Below are positions 22,563 through 35,184 of a stretch of 64,000 nt of DNA, piece after piece. Made by a program: the position numbers and the translations under genes. Within the stretch, counting starts at the first letter, position 1. Every line of letters starts with the position of its first letter. Origin of the DNA: Cavia porcellus (Eukaryota > Chordata > Mammalia > Rodentia > Caviidae); contig NW_026947486.1 of NCBI RefSeq assembly GCF_034190915.1, forward strand, positions 75,620,044 through 75,684,043. Direction: 5' to 3'. Below the pieces are notes generated by a model. That model ran no database searches. It saw only the letters and a program-made list of their open reading frames with translations, and was not told the DNA's origin.

Positions 22563-23344
22563 AAATCAACATTTCATAAAGAAATTTTAGCATAAAATAC
22601 TGTGAAAAATTACTTAGTTTTCAATGTGAATTATTCTCGGAAAAGCTTTTAAGTAAGTTGTGGTATCATTTTACACATAATTAGCATACTATAATTAATT
22701 ACATAAATGACTGAACAAAGGAGAACAATTGTAGTGAGAAAATCAAGCACTATTTCATTCTAATTGTAGTGCAAAGCAATGTAACATATAATTAAGAACT
22801 GTCCAAATATACTTTGAAGTAAAATTAAAAACTCACAAGATACTCCAGCAACCATTAAATGACTTTTCTCGTCAGACCTGATACACCCTTTCCATGGTTT
22901 TCAGACACATGATAGGATTACATGGGAAAAAATAGTTTAAAAGCACATAAAAGTGATGGTTAATAAGAAAAATAAAACACTAAAGAAAAGAGAAATAACT
23001 TTAAAATCAAAGTTAAACTTAGATTCATCTTTTCTTATTTATTGCTTTTATTCAGTGCCTAGTAGAGCAGAGCTGTAGCCTTAAGGAAATTATTTTATGC
23101 TATAAAAAGTATAAGAATAAGGCTAATAATAGACATAGCTATGTCATACTAGGTTCCAGCTATATGCTGAGCACAACGCGATAAAAGTTAGCTAAGGCAG
23201 GTGCTATTGTTCACCTCTTACAGATGAGGAAACTGAGGGTCATTTTTAAGGGCTGAAGGAGTAGAGAATGGTCTTTCCAGCCTATCTTGCTGTGTCACAC
23301 AAATAGTAGTATCTCAGATTTAACATTTTTCTTTCATTATTCAT
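22563..23344 (-). other. intron with MIR relic
   Basis: About 23110-23270 (atgctgagcacaacgcgata, tcttacagatgaggaaactg) is an antisense MIR. The remainder is unrecognised. Confidence 0.6.
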
Positions 23345-25160
23345 CAAAGCCTCCAAGCAGGTCTACCTTATAGACACTCTTTTGTTATTGTATCTTTTGT
23401 TTTCATTAGTAAATATTTGCAGTACATAGTGATCACATTGGAGATCTGTATCTTCATTTTTATTTTCGTCCCCTTCCCCTCCCTCCTTACTCTTTTTTCT
23501 CTCATTTATAAAAGCTCTATTTCCATTTTTCCCTTCAATTACTTTTTCCTTTCTTCCTTCCCCCTCTCCTCATCTTTTGTTACTCTTATCATTTGAACAA
23601 CTTCTTCCTACTTCTTAATATATACCATCTATTTTGCTCCTTTATACTTTTGGTTTATCACACAAGAGAAATAATCCAATATTTAAACATATTTTACTTA
23701 AGATGATGGTTTCAAAGTACGTCTGTTTGCTTAAAAATGTCTCAAATGTCATCCTTCTTTTAAGGCAGAATTGTACTGCATCATATATCTATTCATCTGT
23801 CAATGGTTATATGAGCTGTTTCCAAGGTTTAGCTACCATAAAGTGTGCTGCTATAAATGTAGGTATGAATTGCTTTTAGGGGGATACTTAGAAGAGGAAT
23901 ATCTGAGTCAAATGGATCCTCTAGTTTTAGTGTTTTGAAGAATCCCCATAGTGCCTTCCATAGTTGTTAGGCCAATTCACACTCCCAGTAACAATGGACA
24001 AGGGTTCCTTTTTCCCTTGCAGTCTCATCAGCATTTGCTATTGGTTGATTTCTTGATAGCTATTCTTTCTGGCAGGAGATAGAATTTCTCTTTTTTATTT
24101 AAAGAGGATAAAACAGAGTAAAACCAATCAAAACAAACCAATGTTTTTACATACAGAACTTCAAAATATTATGAAACTAACAATAGTTACCATAATGTCT
24201 TTTGATGTCTTCAAAATAGCTACAGATAACTTGGGACATAGTAAAAATCAAACAGAATGGAATAGAATAGAAACAATTTGACAAATGAATGCAAATAAAA
24301 GACTTCGAAATAAGCCAATAATAAATCCAAAATTGCTATCATAAAATACCTTGCTGTCTTTGAAATAGCTGTTCCTGCCGTCAGATTTAACATAATCAAA
24401 CAAAACAAAACAGAATAAAACCCAACCCAACAAAACAATGGAAACAATATAGGACTAGCAAAACAAAACTACAGGAAATCAACCATGGCTACAACCCTCA
24501 GAAGGAGATTCCCCCTCCCAGATGTCACACTGCATACCACTATCCTCTGAACCTATGATCAGACCACTAGCCCTAGACCTGCAATGTTAGTGGAACACCA
24601 AAGCACCACAGGCATCCAATTGTGTTTCATCTCGATAGCTATCATCACAGCCTGTGTTTCTATGGATAAGCTTGTCGCTTATGGTAGGTGGGGGTTTGTA
24701 CTTCTTGTTTGCCAGCCTGCACTCCAGAAAGGGATGGAGTCCGTCTGTTCCAGTTTGGTGGCACATGACACTGGTTCCCAGACTGGGCTGGCTTGTTCCA
24801 TGAGATAGAATTTCAATATTTTATTTTGCATTTCTCTAGCAGTCAGCATTTTTTTCTTGTACCAATTGATTATGTATACTTCATCTAAGAAGTGTCTAGT
24901 CTTTTTAAATGCCTAGTTTTGGATTCAGTCTTCAAATTTGGAGGCCCTAACTTTTTGAGTTCTTTATATACTCTGGATATTAGTACTCTGAGAGGTAGTT
25001 AGAAAAAAGTTTTTCCCATTCTATAAGTTATCTCTGTGTCAGTGGTTTCCTTTGCTAGGTAAAAGCTTTTTAATTTGATGAGATTCCACTTATTTACTCT
25101 TTGTAACATTTCCTGTACAGCCAGGGTTTCATTCATAAAGTCTTTGTCTATACATATATC
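23345..25160 (-). mobile_element. L1 3' part (ORF2 C-terminus and 3' UTR)
   Basis: On the minus strand this reads as the last part of L1 ORF2: around 25150-24990 a segment with NLIKLKSFYLAKETTD, and after an inserted element the zinc-knuckle-like region and FDSDIPLL, then a 3' UTR with a polypurine tract (C/T-rich on + at 23460-23620). Many stops and frameshifts. A HAL1-derived element (24089-24801) interrupts it, and the ORF2 alignment continues on both sides of it. Confidence 0.85.
24076..24814 (-). mobile_element. short HAL1 derivative with 13-bp target duplication
   Basis: The repeat gagatagaatttc lies at 24076-24088 and 24802-24814. The insert (24089-24801) starts with a T-rich poly(A) complement, has about two and a half of the AT-rich 3' units (24100-24490), then about 300 bp of higher-GC sequence resembling a half-LINE 5' UTR. 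ORF1 is missing altogether, so this would be 5' UTR joined to 3' units. The insertion is clear; the 5' UTR assignment is tentative. Confidence 0.8.
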
Positions 25161-25745
25161 TTCAAGACTTTTAACAAATGTTGGCAAGGCTGTGGGGAAA
25201 AAGGAACACTTCTCCACTGTTGGTGGTAGTGTAGACTGGTGCAGCCACTGTGGAAATCAGTTGTTCCTTAACAAACTAGGATTAGAAGTTCCATTCAATC
25301 CAGCTATTCCCTTCCTGGTTATTTTCTCAGAAAAACTGAAAAAGTCATGTCACAGTGATATATGTTCACCCATGTTTATAGCAGCACAATTTATAAAAGC
25401 TAAATCTTGGAAACAACCAAAATATTCATCAAGCACAGAGTAGATGAAAAAATGTGGTACTTTTATACAATGGAATATTACTCAGCTATAAAGAAAGATA
25501 ATCTTGAGGCCTTTATAGGTAAATGCAGGCAACTTGAGACTTTCCTCGTAAGTAAAATAAACAAGACTCACATCAGTAAATCTCACATTGTCTCTGTAGT
25601 GTAAAAAATAATAAAAACTAAAAAAGTAATAAGACCTAAAGTGTATAACAGATATTATAAAGATGAAAGGGAAGGAAAATGCTCTAAAGGATATAACTGT
25701 ATGCATAACTGTGTAAGATAGATGACCATATTAATAAATACTTGT
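25161..25745 (+). pseudogene. L1 ORF2 C-terminus, plus strand
   Basis: Plus-strand L1 fragment starting near 25161. It reads VGKAVGKKEHFSTVGG, then CGNQLFLNKLGLEVPFNPAI, FIAAQFIKAKSW, and in a second frame FYTMEYYSAIKKDNLEAF, ending near SHIVSVV at 25602, followed by 3' UTR. This is the ORF2 carboxy end of L1, split by frameshifts. It stands head to head with the minus-strand L1 to its left. Confidence 0.88.
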
Positions 25746-26430
25746 AGATCACTGAATAGAATGGTTTGCACTGTCAATGTTTGAGTGCCTACCCACTTTT
25801 TATGCTTTGATTTTGTTACTTGAATAACTATTTGTAAGATGACAATATGTAATGTATCAACTAGCAATTCCTTAGTGGTAATTTTTTTTAATTCTGTATT
25901 TTTTCTACCCTTCTTTTCTATCTTGTTTTTTTTTTCTTCCTTTAAATAAAAAAAGTTTTATGTATTCTGCCTTCCAGCAAACTAAGAATTTATCTTACAA
26001 GCATTAGTTTCTACAATTTAAATGCCTAGCAGAAAATTGGTGACAATTTGGAAATAATATGCCAAGATATTAAATTTGTTTAAGAGCTTTAAACATTTTT
26101 CTCTTACTAAAGAACCCAGTCTCCTTACATAAAGAAAACAAAAAGACCATTTTTTTCTGGAAACTTTCCTAACACCATTCATTTTTTTTTTTTTTTTTGA
26201 AAGACTGACAGTTGCTACTCACAGAAAATTCTTAGTGGTTTTTTTTAAACTTTATTAATAAAATGTGGATAGTGGAAACATTTTTGAGGGCCTTGGGAGC
26301 TGGTCATTCTCCCAAAACCCTAAGAGACTATACAGCAGGATAAAAGATAATTGCCAAAAGTAATATGGCATTCAGGTATCCAGGAAGATCAGATCTCATG
26401 GGGCTAACACTTCGATTTCTCTGAACTGGC
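25746..26430. other. intron, no feature seen
   Basis: Only homopolymer T runs (about 26181-26198) stand out. Confidence 0.5.
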
Positions 26431-29330
26431 CACTATTTATTGGGTAGACAACATATCAGGGGATGTGCAGAGAATGACTGAAGAAAAAGTTGCAAAAGTC
26501 TAATTGTTGCAAAGTTGGATATGTGCAGTGGAAAAAGGAGCACGTGCTCGACTGTTTCCTTCCATCCTTGGACCTCCTTTCATGGGCAGGACAAATGTGA
26601 AGCAGAGTAGCAGGAAGCACCACTTCAGGTTCAGCCTGCAGGGCCTGACACTGTCTGTGTGTGCCCAGGGGAACTTAGGGCCATCTGAGGAGGCTGTGAG
26701 GAAGCTGAAGAATGTTGGGTTCCTCTGGATCCCAAGGCTCTGATGGATTCCCCTAGTTACTTGGAAGGCATAGACCTGAATTACTGGTCTGAGGATTATT
26801 AGGGGGATATTGAGGTGACTTCCTAGTTGGTTATCCACCCTTATTAAGTCAGTAAGACTGAGATACCCTGATAGACAAATGGGAGTCTCAGAATGTGGCA
26901 GCAAAATTCTGACAAAGAACAGAGTGGCACCAAGGTTTGGAGGCAAGAAACAGCTTTATTTACACAAGAGGACGCGACTGGAATCATTCCCAAAGAAGTC
27001 AGGCCCTGAAGGCTTGGAGAGTGAGGTTTTCCTGGGGTTGCAGAGCAGAAGTACAGAAGCAGAGTGGCTTGTCATTTGGGGAGTGGTTCTCACAATGTAT
27101 GGCATAGTGACGAGCCAGGAATCATAGTGACCAGCAGCATCTAGGAAACAGAAATAAAAGAAACTGAAGTAAAATGGAGGTTACTTGAACAACAGAAATT
27201 AACAGAAACTGAAGCAACACCATGTTATATTTTGGGGATGGGGTGGGACATTTTCTGTTATAAGAACAGAGCTATCCAGGATATCTTTTTCTTTCTCAGC
27301 CTGTAGTAAGTACCATAGTTCTTGAGCATTCACTTTGATGAAGAATTATAAAAAGCCTGAACACAAAACATTTCACTCCACCTGTCACGTTTCAGGTAGA
27401 AACACCGCAAATGAGCAATAGTCTGGTAGTCTCCCAGCTTCTATTGAACACAGGCCATATTACAACAGTAGAAAATCTGTGCTTGTTTTAGATTTACATG
27501 ATCAAACCTGCCTCATTCATCAAAGATGTGGCCTACTGGCAAAGCTGGTGAAATCCACATGGTGATGACATCCAATAGATTTCCCATATGCTTGTCTTTA
27601 GTGGATCCATATAAAGCACCTAGGCCTCTGCTCCTTAAGGTGGCTTCCCAAGCATAACAAAGAGATCTAAAGTCCACAAGGTGCCCCTTTGAGACTTTAC
27701 AAAACCTGTATAGACATGTCTGTCTGAGAACTTTAGATTGATGCTGGCATCAGTTATCACAGAAGAAAGCCCTTGTCCAGAGGGGGGAAATGTCGGGAGA
27801 TGAGGGCTCGGTCATCTGTCCTTGCCTAGTCCAAGCTTCCATGAGGTAATGACAAAACTTTCCTAAGCAAAGTTCTTTTAGTCACCTTATTGGACCTCTT
27901 GGTGACCTAACTTGCATTTATTCTAAGCCTTTTATTGTTTTAGCTGGTGTTTCAAGTCCACCCATGACTTTCTTTAATCAAAGTAAAGCCATGTGGTTTA
28001 CCTCTCTTGTATTTACTCTGACAGAAAAAGTACTAGGAATTGAGATAGTTCTGTTTTTCATTCACATTAACTTTAATTAACTGTTCTGTTTGGGTATCAG
28101 TCCCTTCATTTATTTGCATTTAAATGGGGAAGCATAAAAGCTAGGTGACAAGGGTTTTAGGCAGGCTCATGGACCAGAGAGCACAGGTTTTGGTGCTTGG
28201 TTCCACTGTTAGAACAGACAAGTTCTTCCTCTTCTCTTTCTCCTCCTTCCCCTTCTCGTCCTCCTCCTCTATCTTCTTCTTCATGAATTCCCTTTTCTTC
28301 CCCTGGAACTAGGGGTAAGACAGTCCCAGGAGTGGATATCCATCCCACCATAGACACCCACACTGGTGCTTTGGGGTTGCAGCTGAGGTCCTCCTGTTAC
28401 AGCAAAGGTCAACAGTATTTTCTTTTTTGTGTGGTAAGAAAGGAAAAATTATTCTCTTGCTCTCCATAAGGCCATATACTGTCCAAAATCTGGAGCTGAG
28501 CTCATAAGGCCAGTTATTCAAGAAAAAAATAAAGAACAGATAGAGAAAAAAGATAGCAGCAGCTAGTGACACATGTCCACATAAAACTTACACGTAGTCA
28601 TTCAAGAAAACAAGACGATGACTGGTCACTTGGCATGGTAACATGGCCTTTGGTTAAGAAAAAGGGTAAAATAGTGGCACCCCCAATCAAAATCCAAACT
28701 GAGAAAAAGTTATTTACAAACTACAGTATGTGGAGGCCAGGCTAATTTAGCAAAACACACAACAAGCCCATGGACAGAAAGGCATACCCTCGGAGTCAAC
28801 ACAAGTCCCTAGGAAAAAACCCAAAATCCTATATTCCTTTCCCTTATGTCAATGACTGAAAAAGCAGCAAATAGTTTCCTGCACACCCTGAAAATAGTAC
28901 TTTGTATTCCTATCCTAGGTGGGGGGACAGGGAGAATAGAGAGAAAAAAATGGGGATCTTGAAGAAAAACAAAAAAATTTCCCAACTTGGGCCTTACTTT
29001 GGTCTGTATACCAAAATGTTCTTTTTTGGCTGTCCATCCCAAAGTATACTCTCCTTGCTGATTATGCCAACTGTTATAGGGTAGTGTCTTTAGAAATGAC
29101 TCACTATCAAAAGTATTCCAGATCCTTCCTGTCTGAAAAAAAGAATTGGACAAGACAATCCAAAACAATGCCAGAAGTATATTTGAAAAATGTGCAGTGA
29201 ATGGGTATGGAAGAAGCTAGCTCAGTAGCGCTAACTTAGGCCAAACAAAAAGAAAAAGAAGGTAAAAGAAAAAGAATATAAAGTAAAAGAAAAAGAAGAT
29301 AAAAGACATGAATTTGAAAAATATGGCTTG
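26431..29330. other. degraded LTR-element-like region, family unknown
   Basis: Higher GC than the neighbouring intron, with several weak LTR-element hints. 26893-27251 begins tgtggcagca, ends gggaca, and has agctttatttacac (AATAAA on the minus strand), so it may be a minus-strand LTR. At 27780-27793 a purine run ccagaggggggaaa precedes tgtcgggaga, like a polypurine tract before an LTR. The minus-strand frame at 28809-29168 (119 codons) has no family that I can name. No gene can be supported. Confidence 0.35.
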
Positions 29331-29499
29331 GGCTATTGTGGAAACTCATGCAGGCTTTTCATGATGACTGGTCATCTTTCATATCATCCAGATCTCCTGA
29401 GAGCTCACAAGAAGTTCTTTATATGGGGGTTCTCGAGTTGTCCCAGGATCTTGTAATTGACAGGTCTCACTCATTTCCCCCATGTACCTTTGCCACACT
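29331..29499. other. intron, no feature seen
   Basis: Short unrecognised stretch. Confidence 0.4.
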
Positions 29500-30640
29500 C
29501 TATCTTCTATTTCAGAAGGATTTCCTTCAGTTGATAATTATAGGTCAAATATGCTGGTCAGAAATTTTGTCAGGTTTTGATTATCTGGAAATGTCATTTC
29601 ACTTTTTCAAGGACAGTTTTGCTAGACAGAATTCTTGATTGACCAACTTTATCTAGGAACACTTTGATTATGTTATCCCAGCATTTCCAGCCTTAATGGT
29701 TCCAGATGAAAAGTGAACTATTAATGTTACTTGGGCCCTCTTCTCATGTTGAGGTATTTGCATATATCTTTTCCCAGAATTTTCTCTTTGTTATTGTCTT
29801 TTTATTGATTCTAAAGTGATGAGGTATATATTTCTGAGTTTATCTTAATTGGAATTCATTGATATTTTTATGCACCAATTAAATAATGTTCTATATCGAA
29901 TTAGGAAAAATTCCACGATTATTTCTTCAAATACTTTTTCTCTCTCCTTATTGTCTACCCTTTTGGTTTCACACTATCCATACATTTGAAGGTGTCCCAC
30001 AAGCCTCTGAAGTTGAGATATCTTTTTATCTTCTAATTGTTCTTCAGCCAGTTGAAATTATTAAAAGCATCTTGTGAGCTGATTATAGCAGTTATGCTTT
30101 TCAGCTTTGGTATCTTAGGGTTTTTTGTTTACATATCAGATTGATTTGTATCTCTATTGTTTTCTTTTTTTAGCAAGATAATATCATCAAAACTTCCTTT
30201 AGCTATTTAAATATAGTTTTCTTTAACTCTTTAAACATGTGTGTATAGTTTATTTACTGTCCTTACTCAATAAATCAGAATTCTGGGCCGCCCCAGATAC
30301 TTCATGTTGACTGCTTTCATATTTTCTATAGTCCACACGTCCCTATTTCTCTATATGTCCCAAAATTTCTTCTTGAAAGCTGGGCATTTAAAGAAATATA
30401 TTGTAATTACTTTGGAATTAGGTCTCCATGTTCCCCTAGTCTTTCTTGTTATGGTTTGATGTTTTGCCCCATTGCTGCTTCCATGACCTTCCTAGATTAA
30501 TTCAGTAGGTTCTGCATTTCTTGCAATGCTGCTATTTTGTCTTCTACCTTTTATCTTTAATTTGGCTTTTAATTTTTAGGGCTGGCTTAAAATTTGTCTC
30601 TGAACTAACACAGTTTTCAGTTAATTAACTGTTCAAAATA
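29500..30640 (-). repeat. ancient HAL1/L1 ORF1-region relic
   Basis: The + strand reads like the antisense of an old mammalian HAL1/L1M ORF1 region: ttttgctagacagaattctt, tatcccagcatttccagcct, gatgaaaagtgaactattaa, tatttcttcaaatacttttt, gaaagctgggcatttaaag. It is much more decayed than the other half-LINEs in the window, so it belongs to an older wave. Confidence 0.75.
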
Positions 30641-30963
30641 TTTATTAAATGCCACAAGCCACATTTAATTCCACCCTGTTCCGAGATGATTTTTGTGAGA
30701 AGTCACATCTTAAATTTCAGTTTTCTAAGTTTGTCTTAGTTTTTGCTCCACACTTGAGCAAGGTATCAAGGACGGCAAGAATGGCTTCACTGAACATGTA
30801 CACATACATGCACATCTGTACAGCGTTTAGATCTCTTGTACTATACTGGACATTTTTGAAGTCCCTTTTGTTGATCTTATTAACACTAGCAAAGACTAAA
30901 TTTACATTTTTAGCTAAGCTCTTCTTGGGTCTAATTAAATTTAGAGCCTTGGGAAGCTTCAGT
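30641..30963. other. intron, no feature seen
   Basis: No recognisable feature. The 114-codon frame at 30649-30993 runs into the LTR and is chance. Confidence 0.5.
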
Positions 30964-30968
30964 GTTAT

Positions 30969-31332
30969 TGATAGGATTATCTTCAGAGGATAAAAGGTGC
31001 TTCCAAAAGTTGAGGAGTATAAGACAAAAGAGGCCTTTATTCCGGGAACACAGGAAGAGAAGACTGGCGCACTGGTCGCTGGAATCTGGCAGTCTCTCTC
31101 TCGGACACGTGGTGTGGGGGAATATAAATAGCCTAAGCTTAGGGCAGTGCCCTAAGGCCATTAGAGATGCACAGGTATTTCATTGGCACACGTTTGGCGC
31201 CAGGGACAGGTTCTTAGGGATGGGGGTATAGGGTTACAGCTAAATCTATAGGGGTAGGGGAGGCAGGAGCCCCTTAATTTGGCTGAGGCTTCTCCTGGTT
31301 AAAGTGTCCAGTCTGGGCCAGCAACTCTTTCA
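30969..31332 (-). repeat. provirus 3' LTR
   Basis: 364 bp, same family as the 5' LTR, with atataaatagcctaagctta and aggcctttattccg on the + strand. The pair differs by about 6 percent by hand count. Confidence 0.95.
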
Positions 31333-32032
31333 TATCCCGTCTTATGATTATTAGGCAAAGGGGCAAAGATTTCTCTCTGTAACTACTTCCTGCTGGTAGG
31401 GGGTGCTGTATTGGAGCCTGGGGGAGTCGACGGGATGAAGGTTGATGCCCAGGTAGACACTGATGCCAGGTGTTTTAGCCAGGACAATTTCACTGGTAAA
31501 TGTACGGATGTCAGACTGGAAAAAACAAAGAGACATGATGTTACTAGGAGACATGGCACTAATATATTTAAGGGCCCAGGTGAGGTAGATAGGAAGGTGC
31601 CTTTGATTTCAAGATGGTATTTTATCAGGGTAGGAACATCATCATGGTGAGGTAAAATTCTGAAAAATAAGTGTGAGGTTATTGAAATTATGAGAGGTGA
31701 TTACTCCCCCATCTGAAAGCATAAAAGTTAGGAGGGTAGGTGTGTAAAACTTGTCTCTGGTCTAGGAGTTGAGCTGGATAAAATAGGGGGAGTAGGGGAG
31801 ACGGTCCCATACCAATATAGGGAAGGTGAGAGCTTAGGCTTTCAAGGATGTTATGTTTAACCAGACAGCTGAGGGTGGAAAGAACCACAACAATTATCAC
31901 ATAGAACATTATAAAGATGATCTTACGCATGATGTGGGAGTCTCTAGGAAAGATTGTCAAGAGTCTTGCTGCAAAAATGATCATTAATAGAGAGTAAGAA
32001 ATTAGGAACCAAATCAGATAACAAAACATGAC
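31333..32032 (-). other. provirus 3' region without recognisable env
   Basis: Only 700 bp separate the integrase stop from the 3' LTR, far less than an env gene. The minus-strand frame 31688-32029 starts with hydrophobic residues (FCYLIWFLISYSLLMIIFAA) that could be a membrane-anchor remnant, but no fusion peptide or immunosuppressive-domain-like motif was seen. The polypurine tract before the LTR is poorly preserved. Confidence 0.7.
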
Positions 32033-33120
32033 TTAGCCTGTTAACTGCAGCTGTGAGGCCTTTGTGAAACGGAGACGGGTGGGTGACAGAAGATGAGATG
32101 ACCACTCAGAATGATCAGATTTGGTGCTGGGAGGGCACCTTTTAGCCTGAGTGATGTAAAACCAGGATGGGAGTCCAGCAACTTTGATTGCTGTAGGGGT
32201 AGCCAAGTAGACCAGGTAAGGGCCACTCCACCTTGGTTGTAGTCCTGTGGATTTAGAACATTTGAGATAAATTAGATCTCCTGGGGATATGGGAGGATCT
32301 GGTTTGGCCTCTCCAGAGGGCTGTGGAAGGCAGAGATCAGCATGCTGTCGCAACAGGTGTCGGAGGAAGGAGAGGACTGGGACATAGTCAGCCAGGGAAG
32401 GGAGATTTTGGGGAGCAGGAAGATTGTGGATTAAGAATGGCCTGCCATACATAAGTTCAAAAGGACTTAAGAAAGTAGGAGCCCAGGGAAGTGCCCTGAG
32501 CTTGGCTAAGGCTAAGGGCAAAAGTTGTGGCCAAGGTTGGTGTAGTTCTAAAGTGAGTTTTGTAAGGCGTGTCTTTATAAGACCATTTTCCTTTTCTACT
32601 TTTCCTGAAGATTGTGGATGGTATGGGGTGTGTAGGTGCCAGGTGATGTGTAAGCTCGAGAATACCTGTTGAGTGATCCGAGAAATGAAGGCCAGACCAT
32701 TATCTGACTGAATACTCTGAGGTAGACCAAACCTCGGAATGATTTCTTGTAATATGACTTTGGTAACTACATCAGCAGTTTCACTGGTTGTGGGAAAGGC
32801 TTCTATCCATCCTGAAAAGGTGCAAACAAAAGTGAGAAGATATTTGAGAGTCTTGTGGCGGGACATGTGTGTAAAATCTATCTGTCAGTCCTGACCAGGG
32901 GTGTGTCCCCGAAATTGATGGGTAGGAATGGAAGGGGGTGCCATGTGTCCCTGAGAAGAGGGCCTGGCACAGAGATCACAGGTGTGAGTCGTTTTAAGAA
33001 TGATGGCTTTTAGAGAAGGATGTGTGACTATTGGGGCCAAAAGTTTGTATAGGGCCTGAGATCCTATATGAAAACTGTTGTGTAAGTCAGTGATGATGTC
33101 TGAGGCCTGTTGATGTGGGA
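32033..33120 (-). pseudogene. pol: integrase
   Basis: The zinc-binding N-terminal part (…THPSLK…THTCDLCARP) lies at about 33050-32960. The catalytic core starts with QIDFTHM; the codon just before Gln reads TGA where Trp is usual, giving a stop near 32885. The 277-codon frame 32866-32033 then carries the second Asp (IQSDNGLAF), the Glu region (GKVEKENGLIKTRL), and a C-terminal domain. Catalytic residues are visible but the stop breaks the protein. Confidence 0.9.
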
Positions 33121-33273
33121 GAACAAGTTTAGATCCCTGAAAAATCCATCCCTGAGTGTTTTGTGTGTAACCTGGTTTATGAAGTAGCTGTAACTGCTCT
33201 GGTAAATAATTGGGCTGAGGTAGACTGTTTGGGACTAACGGGAGAAGATGAGAAGGGCAGGGCCCTTGTGCAG

Positions 33274-35184
33274 CTAACTTGGCTTGTGAATCTGCAAAGG
33301 CATTGCCTTGAGCAATAGGATCTGTAGAGCTTTGGTGTTCTCTGCAATGGATGACTGCTGCCTGCTTTGGAAGCTTAAGGATAAGGGGCCATTAATAATG
33401 GGGGTTCCTTGAGTGGAAATAAAACCCTGTTCTTGCCAGATAGAGGCATGAGAGGGTAAGATGCTAAATGTATACTTTGAGTCAGTGTATATATTTATAA
33501 TCTTGTCTTTTGCTAGTGTAAGGGCCCTTGTAAGGGCAATAAGTTCTGCCCTCTGGGAAGAGGTCCCAGGTGGCAGTGAATTTGCCTCTATAACTTTTGA
33601 CTGGTTAACTATTGCGTATCCTGCCTTCTTTTGGTTGTCTGTGTTTGTTGAACTGCCATCTATGAACCATGTGTCAAAGGGCAAGGAGAGAGGTGTGCTA
33701 CTGATGTGAGGGAAAGAAGTGGGAGTCATCTGTAAAAACTCTATACAGTCATGGTGAGGATGGCCTTCTGATGTGGGAAGTAAGTTCGCTGTATTAAGAG
33801 GACCACTAGTTGCAACAGAGATGCAAGGGTCTTGAGAGAGAGCTAAGTGTACCTGTTGAAGGCGAGAAGGGGTCATTAGGGCGGGGAGCATTTTATGTGA
33901 GATAAGGTCACGTAGGTGATGAGGTGAGTGTACTGTAATAGATTGTCCTAATGTAAACTTTTTAGCTTCCTGTGTCAGGAGGGCTGCAGCTGCAAGAGCT
34001 TGGAGACAAGGAGCCCATCCTTTTACTGTGTGATCTAACTGTTTAGATAAGTAAGCTACTGCTTGGAAAGAAGGTCCCTTTTTGTGTCCTAGTACACCTA
34101 TAGCATTGTGGCCCTGACAAGTAGTGTATAGGATGAAATGTTGGGTGGGATCAGGAAGGGTAAGAGCCAGAGCTTTTAGGAGAGCCTCTTTTAGTTTTTG
34201 AAAGGAGGCATGTATGGGCCTAGTAGGGTCCAGGGGTTCTGATAAGGAACCCTTAGCAGCCTTGTAGAGGGGTTGAGCTAGGGCTGCAAAGTTAGGAATC
34301 CAGGGACGAAAGAAATTGGCTAAACCTAGGAAAGATGTAACCTGCCATTTAGTTGTGGGCACCTGGAGATCACGAAGAATTGCCTTACGATCTGAGGTGA
34401 TGGAACGAGTGGTGGGGGTGAGAGCAAGACCTAGGTATTTGACTTTTGGGGAGGCTATGTTGGCTTTGGTGGGAGACACCCTATATCCACGGCTAGCAAG
34501 GAAATTAAGAAGACTGGCTGAGTGGCATATGGCCAGCATATGGGATGGAGAGCATAATAGGAGGTCCTCTATGTATTGAAGAAGAACACTAGGTTTGAGA
34601 TTGAATTCTGTGAGGTCAGTAGCAAAAGCCTGACTGAAGAAGTGGGGACTATCCCTGAACCCCTGGGGGAGTACTGTCCAATTAAGTTGTTGAGACCTGA
34701 GAGTGTCTGGGTCAGTCCATGTAAATGCAAAGAGGTTCTGGCAATCAGGGTGTAGGGGGATAGTGAAGAAGGCATCTTTAAGATCTATAACTGTAAAGTG
34801 AGTAGTGGAGGGAAGGATATGAGAGAGCATGGTATAAGGATTTGGCACCACTGGGTAAGTTGGGGTAACGGCATTGTTGATCACCCTAAGGTCCTGTACC
34901 AGGCGATAGGACCCATCAGCCTTGAGCACTGGGAGAATGGGAGTATTGTGGGGTGAATGGGTAGGTTTAAGAAATCCGTTGTCTAAAAGCCGCTTAATGA
35001 TGGGTTTAAGTCCCCTTAAATGTTGGGGGGCTATGGGGTATTGGGGAACACTGGGAAAAATTGAGGGATCCTTGAGACAGATTAAAACAGGCATTGGCAT
35101 GTGTAGCCAGAGTGGGATTAGATGTGTCCCAGACCGTGGGGTCAACCAAAGAAGGAGGAAGAGGGGGGAATAGCTTTGTGACAC
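33274..35184 (-). pseudogene. pol: reverse transcriptase and RNase H (636-codon open frame)
   Basis: The longest open frame in the window. RT landmarks in order: LVQDLRVINNAV, VIDLKDAFFTIPLHPD with the first catalytic Asp, LPQGFRDSP, and the active-site box as QYIEDLLL near 34561-34575. The usual YxDD here reads YIED, so the first Asp of the pair is Glu. The thumb/connection follows, then RNase H with WFIDGSS, QRAELIAL and IYTDSKYTF, its acidic residues present. The frame shifts in the RNase H C-terminus near 33290-33370. No proper start is expected, since pol is made as Gag-Pro-Pol; the frame runs from a break after the protease. Confidence 0.93.

Noticed and set aside
26893..27793. Paired LTRs of a second provirus
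   Set aside because: The two LTR-like hints point in opposite orientations and are not similar to each other, and no primer-binding site or gag/pol motif was found.
28809..29168. 119-codon minus-strand frame as a possible env or cellular gene
   Set aside because: No family motif could be recognised and neighbouring sequence is broken; left as part of an unassigned LTR-like region.
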